Part shown: positions 1 to 12,200 of the stretch, one piece after another
How the letters are laid out: every line of letters starts with the position of its first letter
Numbering within the stretch: position 1 is the first letter of the stretch
Program-made: the position numbers and the translations under genes
Assembly (NCBI GenBank): GCA_963970005.1
Contig: CAXAMN010029027.1
Span: 1,592,075-1,656,074 of the forward strand
Reading direction: 5' to 3'
From: Durusdinium trenchii
Lineage: Eukaryota; Sar; Dinophyceae; Suessiales; Symbiodiniaceae
Length of the DNA stretch: 64,000 bases
Notes under the pieces: generated by a model
Databases searched by the model: none
What the model saw: the letters and a program-made list of their open reading frames with translations, nothing else
Told to the model about the DNA's origin: nothing

Positions 1-200
1 GGAACAACTTGGCCGATGAGTCCATTACAGCACAGGACCAGGGTCGTCGCTTCTTTTTGGGGGAACTCTATGATGCCCGCACGAGTGAGTCGCTTGGGGC
101 TTCTCTGTGGCCGCTCTCGGTGTTGGATGATCCGCGCTTTGTCCGGGAGACTTCAGCTGCCAGTGCTGACTACTTCTTGACTTATGCTGATACAGTAAAG
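1..200 (+). CDS. SNTX-like gene, exon 1 (partial)
   Basis: Open from the window edge. It encodes the N-terminal strand pattern of the SNTX family, with the signature GRRFFLGELYDAR near positions 42-80. There is no ATG in frame, so the exon or gene begins upstream. It ends at ...GTAAAG, followed by GACGGAG, read here as a GA splice donor. The next exon opens with GACAAG, so AGGAC occurs at both junctions and the exact cut is ambiguous, but the spliced product is the same. Confidence 0.75.
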
Positions 201-3200
201 GACGGAGCGGGCTGGCGAGGGGAAGCTCAGTTTGGGCAGGTCTAGAGAGGTTTGTTGGGGGATTCTTACAAAAAGAAGGCTGCTGTAGCAAGTTACAGGC
301 AACAAGCTGCTGGACACATTCTTGGTTTTCACATACTAACTCATTTGTTCAAGCTTCACTTCAGGACAAGATGGAATTGATGGGTATCGACGGCACAATC
401 GATTTCGAGCGCTCCGTTGGGATCAGCAAGTTTACCTTGTCAGGCTCAGCAAAGTACTTGGAATCAAAGGCAGGTTTCGCGTCAGATGCGACAGGATTGT
501 TGTTTTTACCAGGCTTCAGGCTTGTGTGTTTCACTTGACAGGCGGAGAGCAACCTGGAAGCGCCAGACTCAGTTTGTTGGAGTTGCTTTTCGGATTGCTT
601 GGGCACCACAACATATCACATCACATCACATCAGACCACACCACTGCAGGTGCGCAGCTCACTGAGCATGACAGTGTATACAGTCTGCAAGACGCTGAAT
701 GCGATGGATCCGGACCTTCAACGCCTTCGATTCGACTACATACCTCCTCAAGCGACCCACTATGCGACCTTGGCGCACAAACATAGCATTCCCTTTGATC
801 TGTGTTTGGTCCCTGGCAAAAGGTTTGGCCACCTCATGTGCATGGTGGTGCTTCCTAAAGCACCAGGTGAGCTCCATCAAATACGGAGCCAGATGCATAG
901 CGACATTCTCCCAAGTTGCTGAAAATGAGCAAGAGAAGGAGATTCTCCAAGGCCGCGATGGACAGTTGACCTATGCCTATGCCAGACAATTACAAATTAC
1001 ATGTAGCTTCGGAACTGAACTTTGAAGTGAACCACATTTGGGTTTTATGAATTTGTGGAATCAGCTTTGACATCTGCGCTCGTATTTGTTGGTCACCCTT
1101 TTCAGGCCGTTTGTATGGAGAGGTGAAAACGGCCTTGATCAGAGTGAGCGCAGAGATAAACCTAGACCTCCAGGACCTCACTGTTATGCATATATATATA
1201 TATATGTTAATGCAAGGTTGTGCTGCATGCAGCTGCAGTTTGTTCCTTCTTGGCTTTGGGCTTTGAGTTTTGAGGTTCACGTAGGCTCCATGGCTCCATT
1301 CTGCAGGAGGAGGAGATCTTCAGCAGCAAGAACATCACTGTCAAAGTGAATGGAGATGTGATCCCCAGTGGCTCACCCAGTGGTCAGGCAGAAGATGACG
1401 ATACAAGCCGCCGGTTGAGCTGGGGCGACCGTCCCCAGCCTCGACGAAGGCTGAGTGAAGATACTTGCTGGGATAAGCCCAATTGGAGGGATGGCATCAG
1501 CAGCCAAAGCTGCAGAGATTACAAGAAGTCTTACTGCGACGCAGCAAGCAACACCTACTATCCTGATCGTCACCCTACGAAGCGCCAGTCCAAGGAGGTG
1601 AACTTCCCGGACCTTTATTGCTGTGGCTGCGGCCGATGTAGTGACACGAAACACTGGGCAGAGCCTTGCTTTGGGTGTTTGTTCGTTTGCTGCAGGAGTT
1701 CATTTCGTCAATTCCCCAGAAGGGGGTAAACTCGGGTAAACTCATGGATTGCGGTGGTTTGGAGTGGGTCCTTTGACTTTTCATTGCCTTGTTCGTTCCT
1801 GGTAGGGCTCAAGATTGCCTATTTCGATAGGATCCACTTGTCAGCCCCAGAACCTGAAAAGAGGTTCGCCTGTGCCTCCCATGGATTAGGAGAAGAGTGT
1901 GCTTGTTGGATTCCAAGGCAAGAGACTTGCACATATGCAGCTTTACCACAGTATGGTGCGACCGTCTGCCAAGACTGTGCGGCCTTGCTTCGTTGACGGA
2001 TCGCCTCCAGAAGGCCATGGAGGAACGCTGCAACGACGAATGGTTGGAGCACCAGGATCGAGACCCATTTGCACTTGTCAGGAAAGTATAATGTTGCCGA
2101 TGAAGCACGTGGCAGCACGCGAGCGTTTGGAAGCCGGCATGGAGGGTCTCAATCGTGTTGCTCCAATGCCAGCCATAGTGTGCGGTTGGGGAGCAACTTC
2201 GCTGGCTCTAAGGTGTCAGGGAGTGGGAGGCCTATTGTGAAGCCGACCCGTACCTGCCGTGCCAGCCACCAGGGCTCAAGGCCAGGAAAAAGGTAGGGCG
2301 CTGGCACTTTTGAGTGGCAGCGGAGCAGGTTCTTTCTGGCGGCCTTTGGGGTGGTTGCGCTTGGTGGGAGCCTGGCTACGTGGCTTGGTTTTTGGTGGTG
2401 GACCTACTATGAGGTGTTTGAAGTGCACGCATCAGAGGACGACTCTGATTGGAATGCAGTGGAATTTGGAGGATGAGGAGCTGGCGTGGAGGGACGTTCT
2501 ATGGATAGTGAAAGCCACACGTCGTGGCCAGATGGATCGGGGAGAGATGAGTTCTCACGAGGGCATGAACCAGGGCAAGGGCATCGACAACACGGCGAAG
2601 GGAGTGTACATGATAACTGGTCATGGGATGGTCGAGCATGGGGGCACGATCATGGACAAGTTCATGTACCAGGCCGCCGTGGGGAGAGATGGCGAGCGGG
2701 AAAACTGGTCCTGGAGCTATGCCGGCTCGTGGGATGGTGGAAGAGAGGATCGACGACCAGGTGAACATCTTCCTGGACCCGATCAGGGACAAGCTCGTAT
2801 GGGCTCGATCCACAACGAGCTCAAGACCCCAGTCTCTCCGCTGGCTGCGGTGTTTGATCGGCAGGGATCCCCATTCCGGGGAGGTGTCGTCGGTGGGGGA
2901 CGCGCCAGCCCCGAGAGACGACGGCCGCTGGGAAGGGGAAGGTGAGCAGTCCAGTTCATATCCCCCTATCTTTAGGGCTAAGCCAGGTGAAAGGTAGAGG
3001 GATTGGAGACGCAGCTTGGAGTTCTGGCTGGGTGGAGAAGGTCATATCCCTGAAGAGTACATCGATGTGAACAAGTCGGACGGCGTGCAGAAGATCTTCG
3101 ATGTCTTGGAGCGCAGCCCCTTGGTCGAACAGCTGGACAAGCGTCGAGTGGACCAGCAGCGGAAGAAGCTCATGGCCTTGAGTCGATATGCTGGCTCGAG

Positions 3201-6200
3201 AGCTGTATCACACGTGGCAGCATCTACAGGACCCAGCTTGTTGGACTGGCTGCCACGTTGGAGATGGGCGAGCGGTTCTATGTGGGCATTTGATGGACCG
3301 TGCCCGCCTCGTGAGGAGAGAGCCAGGGCAGGCAACGAGACCGAGGAGGCGATCACGAATGCGATGGTGGAGTTGGCTGCTGAGCCGGAGGGTGAGCACG
3401 GTTTCCCAATCGGTGCCTCGGAGCCAAATACCGCGGGGCCAATGGTGATGAGTGGTTGGTTCAACGGACCACACCGGAAGGGGCTGGACGAGCTGAGTTG
3501 TCCAGCGCCTTGGAAGAGGAGAGCCTGGCGAGCGGTGACATGGAGGACTTTGCGGAGGACAGCGTGGACGAGGGCCCGGAGTTCAAGGAGGTGGAACGCA
3601 AGGCCTATGCCATGCACTACGCTACAAGGCCAAGCAGAGGATGGCTGAAGTGAAGAAGCTCCGCCAATACTACAAGGAGGGCGACCAGGTGGAGGACCGC
3701 AAGAAGGCGTTGGCGGAGAAGATCAAAAATACAGCTTGCCACAACTGTGGTGAGATCGGGCATTGGAGTCGGGAATGCCCGAATCCGAAGGCGCAGCCCG
3801 TCGTGGCAGCAAATGCTAGCTCTGGTCGGCGAAGGCGGTGGGGGTCTTTGATGGCTTTGTCTGCCCTTCCTGAAGGAGATGAACAAGACCATGACATTGA
3901 GTGGGATCTGCTAGATTCACTCTACGCTGACAGAGCGGGTGCACGATCGTCTCCGACAGCTCAGGCATACATGACTGCTGTGTGGGGTGGGTCCAGTCGG
4001 AGGAAGGGCCGAGCGTGAGGTGTTGTGGTGTGTGAAGGACCTAGCGACGGCGGTCATTCTTGATATTGGATGGACGACTTGGGTGAATCAACTCCTTCAC
4101 ACGTGGCGACGGAGGGGACTGTGGTTCAAGGTGTTCAGGTTTGGGAGTGGCGATACCCTGACCAGTCAGTATGGAGTTCAACTACAGGACCTTTGCCGGG
4201 AAGGAGGTGATCTGGAGTTTTTCGGTGGTCAAGGGAGAATGCCCCCCTCTACTGTCCCGACATGCTTGCGCCCAGTTTGGGGGTACAGTTTGATTGTGAA
4301 CACCGCCTGCTCAACTCCAAGAAGCTGTGAGTGAAGAACTACGGTCTCCGACAAACGAGTAGTGGCCACTATCTGATGGACATCGCGGAGTTCGGGGAGG
4401 GGTGTCAGGACATTCCGGAAGACTGTCGTTTGAGGGCGGGTCAGGAGGCCTGTCCATGGACTCGGACAAATAGTGTTCTCATGGGCGAGATTTCGGGCGG
4501 GTCGCTGAACGGGACCGCGCGCACCTCTCCCTCCGTGTCGCTTGCCGCTTGATGGAGACGGGCTTCTGCCGAGTATGCAGAGACGAGAGCCACCGACTAC
4601 CAGCTGAACTACGACGAGCAGCAAACCCTGGTCTCAGGCCACCTTGAATTTAGCTTGAAAACCACAGCTTTGAAGCCTCATGCGCGCGATACCTGGGAAC
4701 AGAATTGTAGCTACCCTGGGTCCGTATAAATGCTGTGTTGCTATACCTCTTACACGCCTATACAAGTTCAAAGCAAGAATGAGACTTCAAAGCTGTGGTT
4801 TGCTGTGCGTGTGTGGCTCGAGAAAGATATACGTAAAGTCTGGGGGGTGATGCTTTGATGCTTTTGGAGCGGGTGGTGACGCACTCGCCAACTATACCCT
4901 TCAATAGGAACTCGAACAGCTCAAATCCAGAAGATTCTGAAAATGGCCTGGCTCCCTATATGAACCCTGGGAAGACTGGGAAGCGAAGAGGTGGAAACAG
5001 CTGGGAGGTCTTGAACTTTTAAGTAAACAAAAGGCCACAGCAGAAGGACAATGTGCGTCCTCTGCTCTCGCTTCGCAGACCATTTTTAAGGTGGCCTGAA
5101 CAGAGTGCTTTAGGGCAGCAAACCCTGGTCTCAGGCCACCTTGAATTTTGCTTGAAAAATTGTCTGTTTTAACTTTAACAAAAGCCTTGTCACAGAGACA
5201 CCTCAGGACCCTTGCTTCGCATATCTTCATTTCTGAGGTGGCCTGAGCATATAGTTTCGCGCAGCGAGCCTCTGGTCCCAGACCACCTCGAATTTTGGTG
5301 CATTGTTTCTATGTGTGAAGTCGGTCGGGGGTCGGGGGGGGTAGCCCGAGAAAGGTATACGTAAACTCTTGGAGGTGATGTTTTAGTGATTTTGGAGCGG
5401 GTGGTGATGCAAGAGTGCATTTTTTGCTTTTGCATGGTTACCTATGCGCGGGCAGAACAAGACATGAAGCAGATTTGACACGCGGCCGCAAGCGGCTGCG
5501 CGAGCTCATTTGATTGCTTCGACGCGCAGTTGTCGAGAAAGGGAAGCGCTGGCTTTCGTTTTGCAGCTTCTCAGGTTTACTTCAGGGGCCAAGTGCAGTT
5601 TTAAATTCGGAATTAGATGCAACGCGTGCTGCAGGCAACCGCCCTTAGCGACCGCAAATGGAAAATGGTTCGTTCCTGGTAACCCCCTTGCACGCAAACC
5701 AAGTGATTGGTGTGACAGCCCTCCAACCATGATTCTTTGCAAAGATCGGCCCAGGATCCAGATGGGCATGGTTGTGACTACTACCGTTTGAACCGTTGCC
5801 AAAGTGGGTCCTACAGTGGTGCTGACGCCCCGCGGGTCAATCACCCAGAGGAGAATTGCTGCGGGTGTGGCAAGTGTGAGGACACAGCAGGTTGGAGCGA
5901 CCCTTCAAACCACACGCGCCAGTGGTACAAGAACAACGGATTATGCCCAAACGGCGTCTACCGGGATGCCGCCAATGCTACCCAAGCAGAACTCAGCAAC
6001 TTTCCAGATATGCACTGCTGTGCATGTGGGAAGGCAAGCACCTACGTGCATGCAGTCGACCTGACAGCGACAACTACAACTACCACTGCTCTCTACAAGC
6101 TTTCGGATGGCCCAGAGTATTCCGCAAGACGTCGCAGAAGTGTTACTCTTGAGAAGCCTACCAGGGTGCCCACGGACCCGACGAGTGCGCTAGACTACCT

Positions 6201-9200
6201 CTCCAGGGTGCACGTCTCGGCCCTGGAAGATGGTGGCGTCCCGATGCAGATCACCCTTACACCAGTGAAGTGGCTGGTCAGTGGGCCTCTTAGTTGAGAT
6301 CCTTTTGCTGCAGTCAAATTTGATTGGCGCAAACAGGAACCTGTATGAGACAATTACGTACGCTACTTACTCCTTTCACAAGGGTGCATGGGTCGGGATA
6401 TTAGTGTATTCTGAGCTTGTCTCCCATTCCGGTGGGTTGGGAAACAATTTGGCTTCGTTTCACTTGCAGGGTTTGTGCTTTGTTTCAGTTCTTTGTGAGA
6501 GAGGCCGTGTGGCGCTCAGCGCCATGTGTGACAGTCACTCAACCCAGCAGTGTTTTGCCACCTTTGCAACCGAGAAACCTATTCAATCATTTAAGGTAGG
6601 CAGGGTCGGTGATGATGAATTATTTGGGAAGCTTCGAGTCAACGTCTCCCCGATGTTTGAATACTCAAGCCAAACTGGGGAGACGCCCTTGAGGAGCAGT
6701 GTCACTGCTGGTACCTCAAGTTAAAGTTTTTCTCTTCGGTTCTGTCGCCGTGGCGAGTGACGATGCACAAGTCCGCCGCGGAGTCGAGCAGACCAAGCTC
6801 GAGCGGTGGTGTGCTGCGCATCACATTGAGTCGACCTCCGATTTGGCCTTTTACTTTGTGATGCGCGAAGAGGCCTTATTGGAGGGTCGCGCAGTGGCAG
6901 ATGCATGGGAGCAGGCGCGCCGGGAGGTCCTCGTGCGGGACCTCTTCCGCCGTGAACAGGTGTCGCAAGCTGCCGCGGCCAACTCCTTCCTTTGCTGGGC
7001 CCGTCAGGCCCAGCGCCCAGGGCCACCAGTGGGGTGGCCCTGCCCCAGCTGATGGCGATTCTCTTGATATCGAGCCCCCGCCGGCAGCGCGCTTGGCAGA
7101 GATCACCGCCAACTTCGAAGTGAGGCTCAAGAGTGCACTCCAGAAGGCGGAGGCAGCGACTGTGAAGCGTGCGCTCCACACGTGGCAGGAGCTGCAAGGG
7201 GCTATTGCCTCAGCTGGCGGCGGGCTTCCAGACAAACATCTGCTCGCCAACTTCATTCGTGAGCATGCTGCACCTACACGGGCCTACACAGCACTGGGGT
7301 GGCTTGTGCGCAACTTGAAGTTGCCGTTCGACCTCTCGGAAGTGGTCAAACCTCGGGCTGGCCTGGGCGCTCGTCTTGGAGAGGGGCAACCCCAGGCGGC
7401 CACCTTGGAGCCATCCATGGTCCTACATCTACTGGGTACCCTAGAGTCCACAGTTGATCACCCGCATTGGCCCTTGGTGTTCTGTGCCTACGCCATGTGT
7501 TTTGGTGTTGTTCGTTACACTCACCTGCAACGTAGCTACCTGGTGGGCGGCGACGGGGGCATCTTGGTTCATGGTGCACGAAAGGCAAGACTGGGAGCCG
7601 CGGGGGCTTTGCCTGGAGCGTGCCACGCTACTGTGGCACGTTGGATTTGTCGCAGGTGTTGGGCACCCACCTCAACAAGGTGCGACCTCGGTCGGGTGCC
7701 GACTTCAAGCGATGGCATTGGTTGGGCTTTGACTCGGCTACAGCCCAACCGGTGGGGACGCCGCATTTTGCGCCCGCATTTGAGTGCCGCTATGGACGTT
7801 ACAAGCCTGTCCTCTTACTCCTTCCGCAGAGTCCTCCCCACGCTTGCAGGCTATGTGGGGTTGCCTGAGACAGAACGTCTTGCTCTTGGCCAATGGGTTG
7901 ACCAATCCTCCAAGACCCTGTCTCGTTCATTACCTCGGCCAAAGCTGGAGCGCAATGGCATGTTGAGCGCGGCAACGCGCCCTGGAGGCCCTGGCCTATG
8001 ATCGCGAGTTTTGTATCACTTGCAAGGCCGTGCTGCCCGGCAATGACCGGGTGCACCTGTACTAATAGATGTCGCGTTTCGAAAACAGCACGCCTACGGG
8101 GTAGGTCGAGAGGTCGTCTCAGTGTGCAGCACATTTTTCTCAGTCTTGGAAGGGACTCGGCGGTCGGCCAGGTGAGGCCCTTCCACTAACACCGATTTTC
8201 CTTGAGGTCCAACGTTCATTATCCACCCGCAGCCGCTCGTGCGCTCTGTTACTTACACGTCCTGCTCCTGTACTGTGTGACCATGGACCGGCCTCAGGCG
8301 ATCCAGTTCGTTGCGGTGACACTGGCGCCATTGGATGGTGAGGCCAGGCGGGTGCGGGCTTGGGAGGTGGGGGATCAGTTGGACCAGGCCTGCCAGGCCT
8401 TGAGGGCCCTTCTCCTGACCTCTACCCCTTGTGTAGGGGTGGTGCAAATTCAGTTGAGGGCTGCCCGCGCCCTCTGTGAATCCTGGACCTGGATCGAATG
8501 GTGGGACGAGATCGAGGAATTGCCCATGGAGGCATCGCGCCCGGAGCCGGGCTTTTGTGGCCGTCTGCCCCTAGACCTGGTACTTTGCCTCCCTATGCTC
8601 CGTTGGTTCACTCTACCTGTGACGAGCTGGCCCAACATCACGATAGTCTCCCTGAAGATGATCGCCCTCGGTTCCGCCAACTGCTACACACAGCCCACCA
8701 TGAGGCCTGTGCTGCGAGTGACGCTATCCGTTGGCCGGCGCTGCATTGCTTGGGCTTGGAGCTCGGCGAGCTTGTGAAACGGCTTAGTTAGCTTTCGCAG
8801 CGGACGTCCCAGAGTTTTTGAAAAATTCCTCTGCTGATGTGTTTGCTGTGTCTAGTCATCCCTGATGTCAGGACGTGGCCACAACCTTACTCAGTGACCC
8901 GCCGCAGCCGTTTGTGATCGTCGCTGCTACTCGTGCTGTCCTCTTTCCTGAGCACCATGGCCACTGTCCCCAAGCAGCTTGGTACCCCGGAGGAGACCTT
9001 CACTGCCCTGGCGCTGCAGTTCAACTTTGAGCAGCGCATCAAAGACAAGATTCTCGAGCTGGGGATCCGCACTCTCGCGGAATTCTGCCACTATGCCCGC
9101 AATGAGGATGAGATCAAGCGCCTCTTCATCGACGCGGTCAAGGACCCCAGCTATGAGGAAACGCAGGGGCGCCTCCAGTCCGCAAGGTTGAGCTTTGCCT

Positions 9201-12200
9201 GACGGCCTGTAAGGCCTTGCTGGACTCAGAATATGCAGCCGCCAGCATGCCACCGGCTCCCACCGAGGAGGAGACGTTGCTCCCCAAGCAGGAGCTTGAG
9301 CACTTGACTCAGCCGTCAGCTGACTCGCAATCAGTTTGAGGTCATGGATTTGTGGACTGTGCGCTCCCTCACATTCCAGCGCACCCATAGCCAGAAGCGC
9401 CGTCGGCTGACAAGTAACTTATACCTTCAGGAGGATGACGACGATGAGCCCACTACCAAGTCCTGGCTCTCCTACATAAAAAAATTAGTTATCTTGGAAA
9501 GCTCCAGATACTAGTAACTGGGACTGTCATTTACCAAACTTGCACATTGAGACGGATTAATGAATCCATCTTCGCCATTGTGGGGTGTCGCCCCGTTGAG
9601 CCAGCGCCGACTGCGCCTGAGTCGCTCGGTTCTGACAGCCTGATCTACGTCCAGGTGCCCTATGACGTCTTGCTGACCTACTCCAGCCGATGCCATGACC
9701 TGGTTCTCCGCACCCCTGAGGGGAAGCGGTTGCAGTTGCTCCAACACCTTGATGTTGAAGGACGAGGCCAGTGGGCCCCTCGATGCACAGGCAACACGAC
9801 CCTGGGCACCATCCTCAGCGCAGTCATGCGCGAGCGGGACGCTCTTTGGCTGGCCGGGGCCCTGCCGGCACCAAGCATTGCCACCGGTGCGGCCTCCGGT
9901 GGGGCGGCGTCCGCTCCGGCACCTCCTGCAGCCGCAGGGCAGGTGGGCTCAGTGGACACAGCGGGATGGGACACAGCTGTGCCAGGCCTACCAGCGCAAT
10001 CAGTGCCGCGCCAACAAAAAAACTGCCCACGCGGCGCCCATCGTTGTGGGGTTGTGCTGCAGTCTGGACGGGTGTGTGGATCCTTCCAGCATTCACCCAC
10101 TGGGTGCCCCAAAGCTGCTTGAAAAGAGGGCCGCTCCTTTGCCGGGGGGGGGGGCGAGGCCAACTTTTGGGCACTCCTATTTTTCATACCACGCCCCGTC
10201 CTCCTTGACATTTTCAGCGGTGTCCATGCCCCCCTGTCCAAGGCCTTTCTGTGGTGCCAGTGGGAGATCATCGCCCCGATCGACATCGAGATCGACCAGG
10301 ACCTGGACGTGTCGCGTCCGGCGGTCCGCAGGGCTATTCGGGAGGTCCTCCCCAGCGCTGGGGCCATGAGTTGCGCTACCAAATCTCGAGCCAGGGAGAA
10401 GCGCCCCGGACCTCCTCCACTACGGTCTGAAGAGTGTCCACGCAGCCTAGTGACTACTTGTTGGCGTTGCAGCACTGGGGCTCAGAACCTTGCGTGCCTC
10501 CGTGAGAACCCTCTGCGGTCCCTACATTGGTGGGGCCCCATTGCACAGTTCGTGTACCAGGAGGGTGATTGGTTTGATTTATGTGTCTTTGGTGGGGCTC
10601 GGCGTAAAGCTCAGAAGTTTCGTCACAACATCCCGGAACTCGCCTCCCTTAACTGTCAGGTGTGGACACATTCACGACCCTGACGAGTGGCGCTCATCTG
10701 GTAGCGGTCAATTCTCCACCTTCAACGAGGCTGAGTACACGCCTAGTCTGGTCTTTACCCTGGCAGTGTGCCGCGGAGCATGGGCCGCGCGACATGGCTA
10801 CGGCATTTTGTCCATTCCGAGGTTGCCGCCCATCACCTCAGGAGATGTACGACCCCTTCTCCACTTTGAGCCATCGGAGTTACGTGAAGATTTGATGACT
10901 GTCATGGGCCCCCACCTTGGCCTCTCCCCCCCTCTGGAAGACTCGTCCCATGCCCCCACACGTCAGGTTGCAGTTGATGTCTTGCAGATGCGGTCAGGCC
11001 TCACGGATGAGGACGTGTAAACTGGCCCAGGCCACTTCTCACATCGTTGGTTGCTGACACAGTGGCAAAACCCCTTCCGGAAGGCCGGACGGCCCTAGAG
11101 AGTGTTCTTCACTATGCCAGGTGGATTGCCGATCAAGATCACCTCATGGCAGATCTATCCTCCCTCCACTTCAAGAACTTGGTGTGTGACTGCCCCCACA
11201 ATGTGCTTTGTCACGGGGACATCCTTCGGGCACTGGTTTGTGGGTCTCGCTAGTCGCAGCCGGTATTCGCCCTGCCAGGGCTGTACCTCTGAAGTTTTCC
11301 CAGGAGATTGTGGTGGCGAGCCTCATGGCCCTCTGCCCAGATATCAGTTGGACGACTGCCACTACCAATGGCTCAACTACATGCAGAACCGCCCTGACTG
11401 GGACGGACACTCATTTGGCCCACGCCTGGTGGGTCCCTTGGTCGCACCGCCATCGCTATGAGCGGCCTTCAACAGCCCGGTGCGGCTGCAGCAGCCAAAG
11501 CATTACCTCCTATGATCCCCTTCGGTGTAGGGGAAGATCGGCATTTTGAACTGGCACTCGAGCTCCAACAACGACCCACCCCATTTGAATCCATGGGTGT
11601 TGTCGACGACGACCTGATTTTTGCAGCGGCATGGTACTCTGCCCAGGGTGTCGAGCTTCGCGAGGTGCGCCGACGCACCGGACGCTGGCTTCAACAACTG
11701 AGGGGCGGGCCGCAAAACGTGGCCCATCACTCACCATCTCCAAACTTACCAGCCACCGGCTATCCGGTCGGCTACGAAGGGGCGCCACATCGCCTTGATT
11801 GGACTCATCATGTTGCTCATTGGCTGGCCGGACACTACCTTTGTGGCTAGTCTGATCTATGGGTTCTCCGCCGTGGGCTTCTCCCTCACATGCCCATCTA
11901 CAAGGCCCAACCTGCCCACTACATCACTGACGACTCCATCTACCAGGATGCATTGCGAGAAGCTGATCGCATTATACAGAGCCTCCGTCCTGGCGAACAT
12001 GACGCTGCCATAGTTCAAGCCGGTGAAGAGGACCAACTCTGCCACGAACTCCCTCGCTTCCGGTTGATTCGACGATTCTGCATCCAACAGCCATCTGGCA
12101 AGCAGCGCGTGATTGATGACGCCGCGGACGGCGGCCAGAGCGCCCTGAGCTCAGATGCAAAGAAGCTGGACCTTTGTACAGGTATCCAACCAGGTCTGCG

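Larger units (their letters stand above)
1806..4610 (+). mobile_element. Copia-like retrotransposon fragment (gag-protease), decayed, in intron 6
   Basis: The stretch lies inside intron 6 (1661-5754) of the SNTX-like gene. It carries a gag region with a CCHC zinc knuckle, then a retroviral-type aspartic-protease-like region. I see no integrase, reverse transcriptase or RNase H and no long terminal repeats, so this is a truncated copy. Reading frame changes several times without gaps (about 2300, 2600, 3450, 3640, 4000, 4330), so it is not functional. The 5' edge is placed at AGGGCTCAAG (1804), a sequence also found at the 5' edge of the LINE at 18638; the 3' edge is uncertain. The order and the gag/protease pattern match Copia-type elements common in dinoflagellate genomes, from general knowledge. 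Confidence 0.65.

Noticed and set aside
1190..1207. (TA)n tract considered as a promoter TATA box
   Set aside because: It lies inside intron 5, and similar tracts recur at 14296, 41818, 43590 and 63324 without any link to gene starts.
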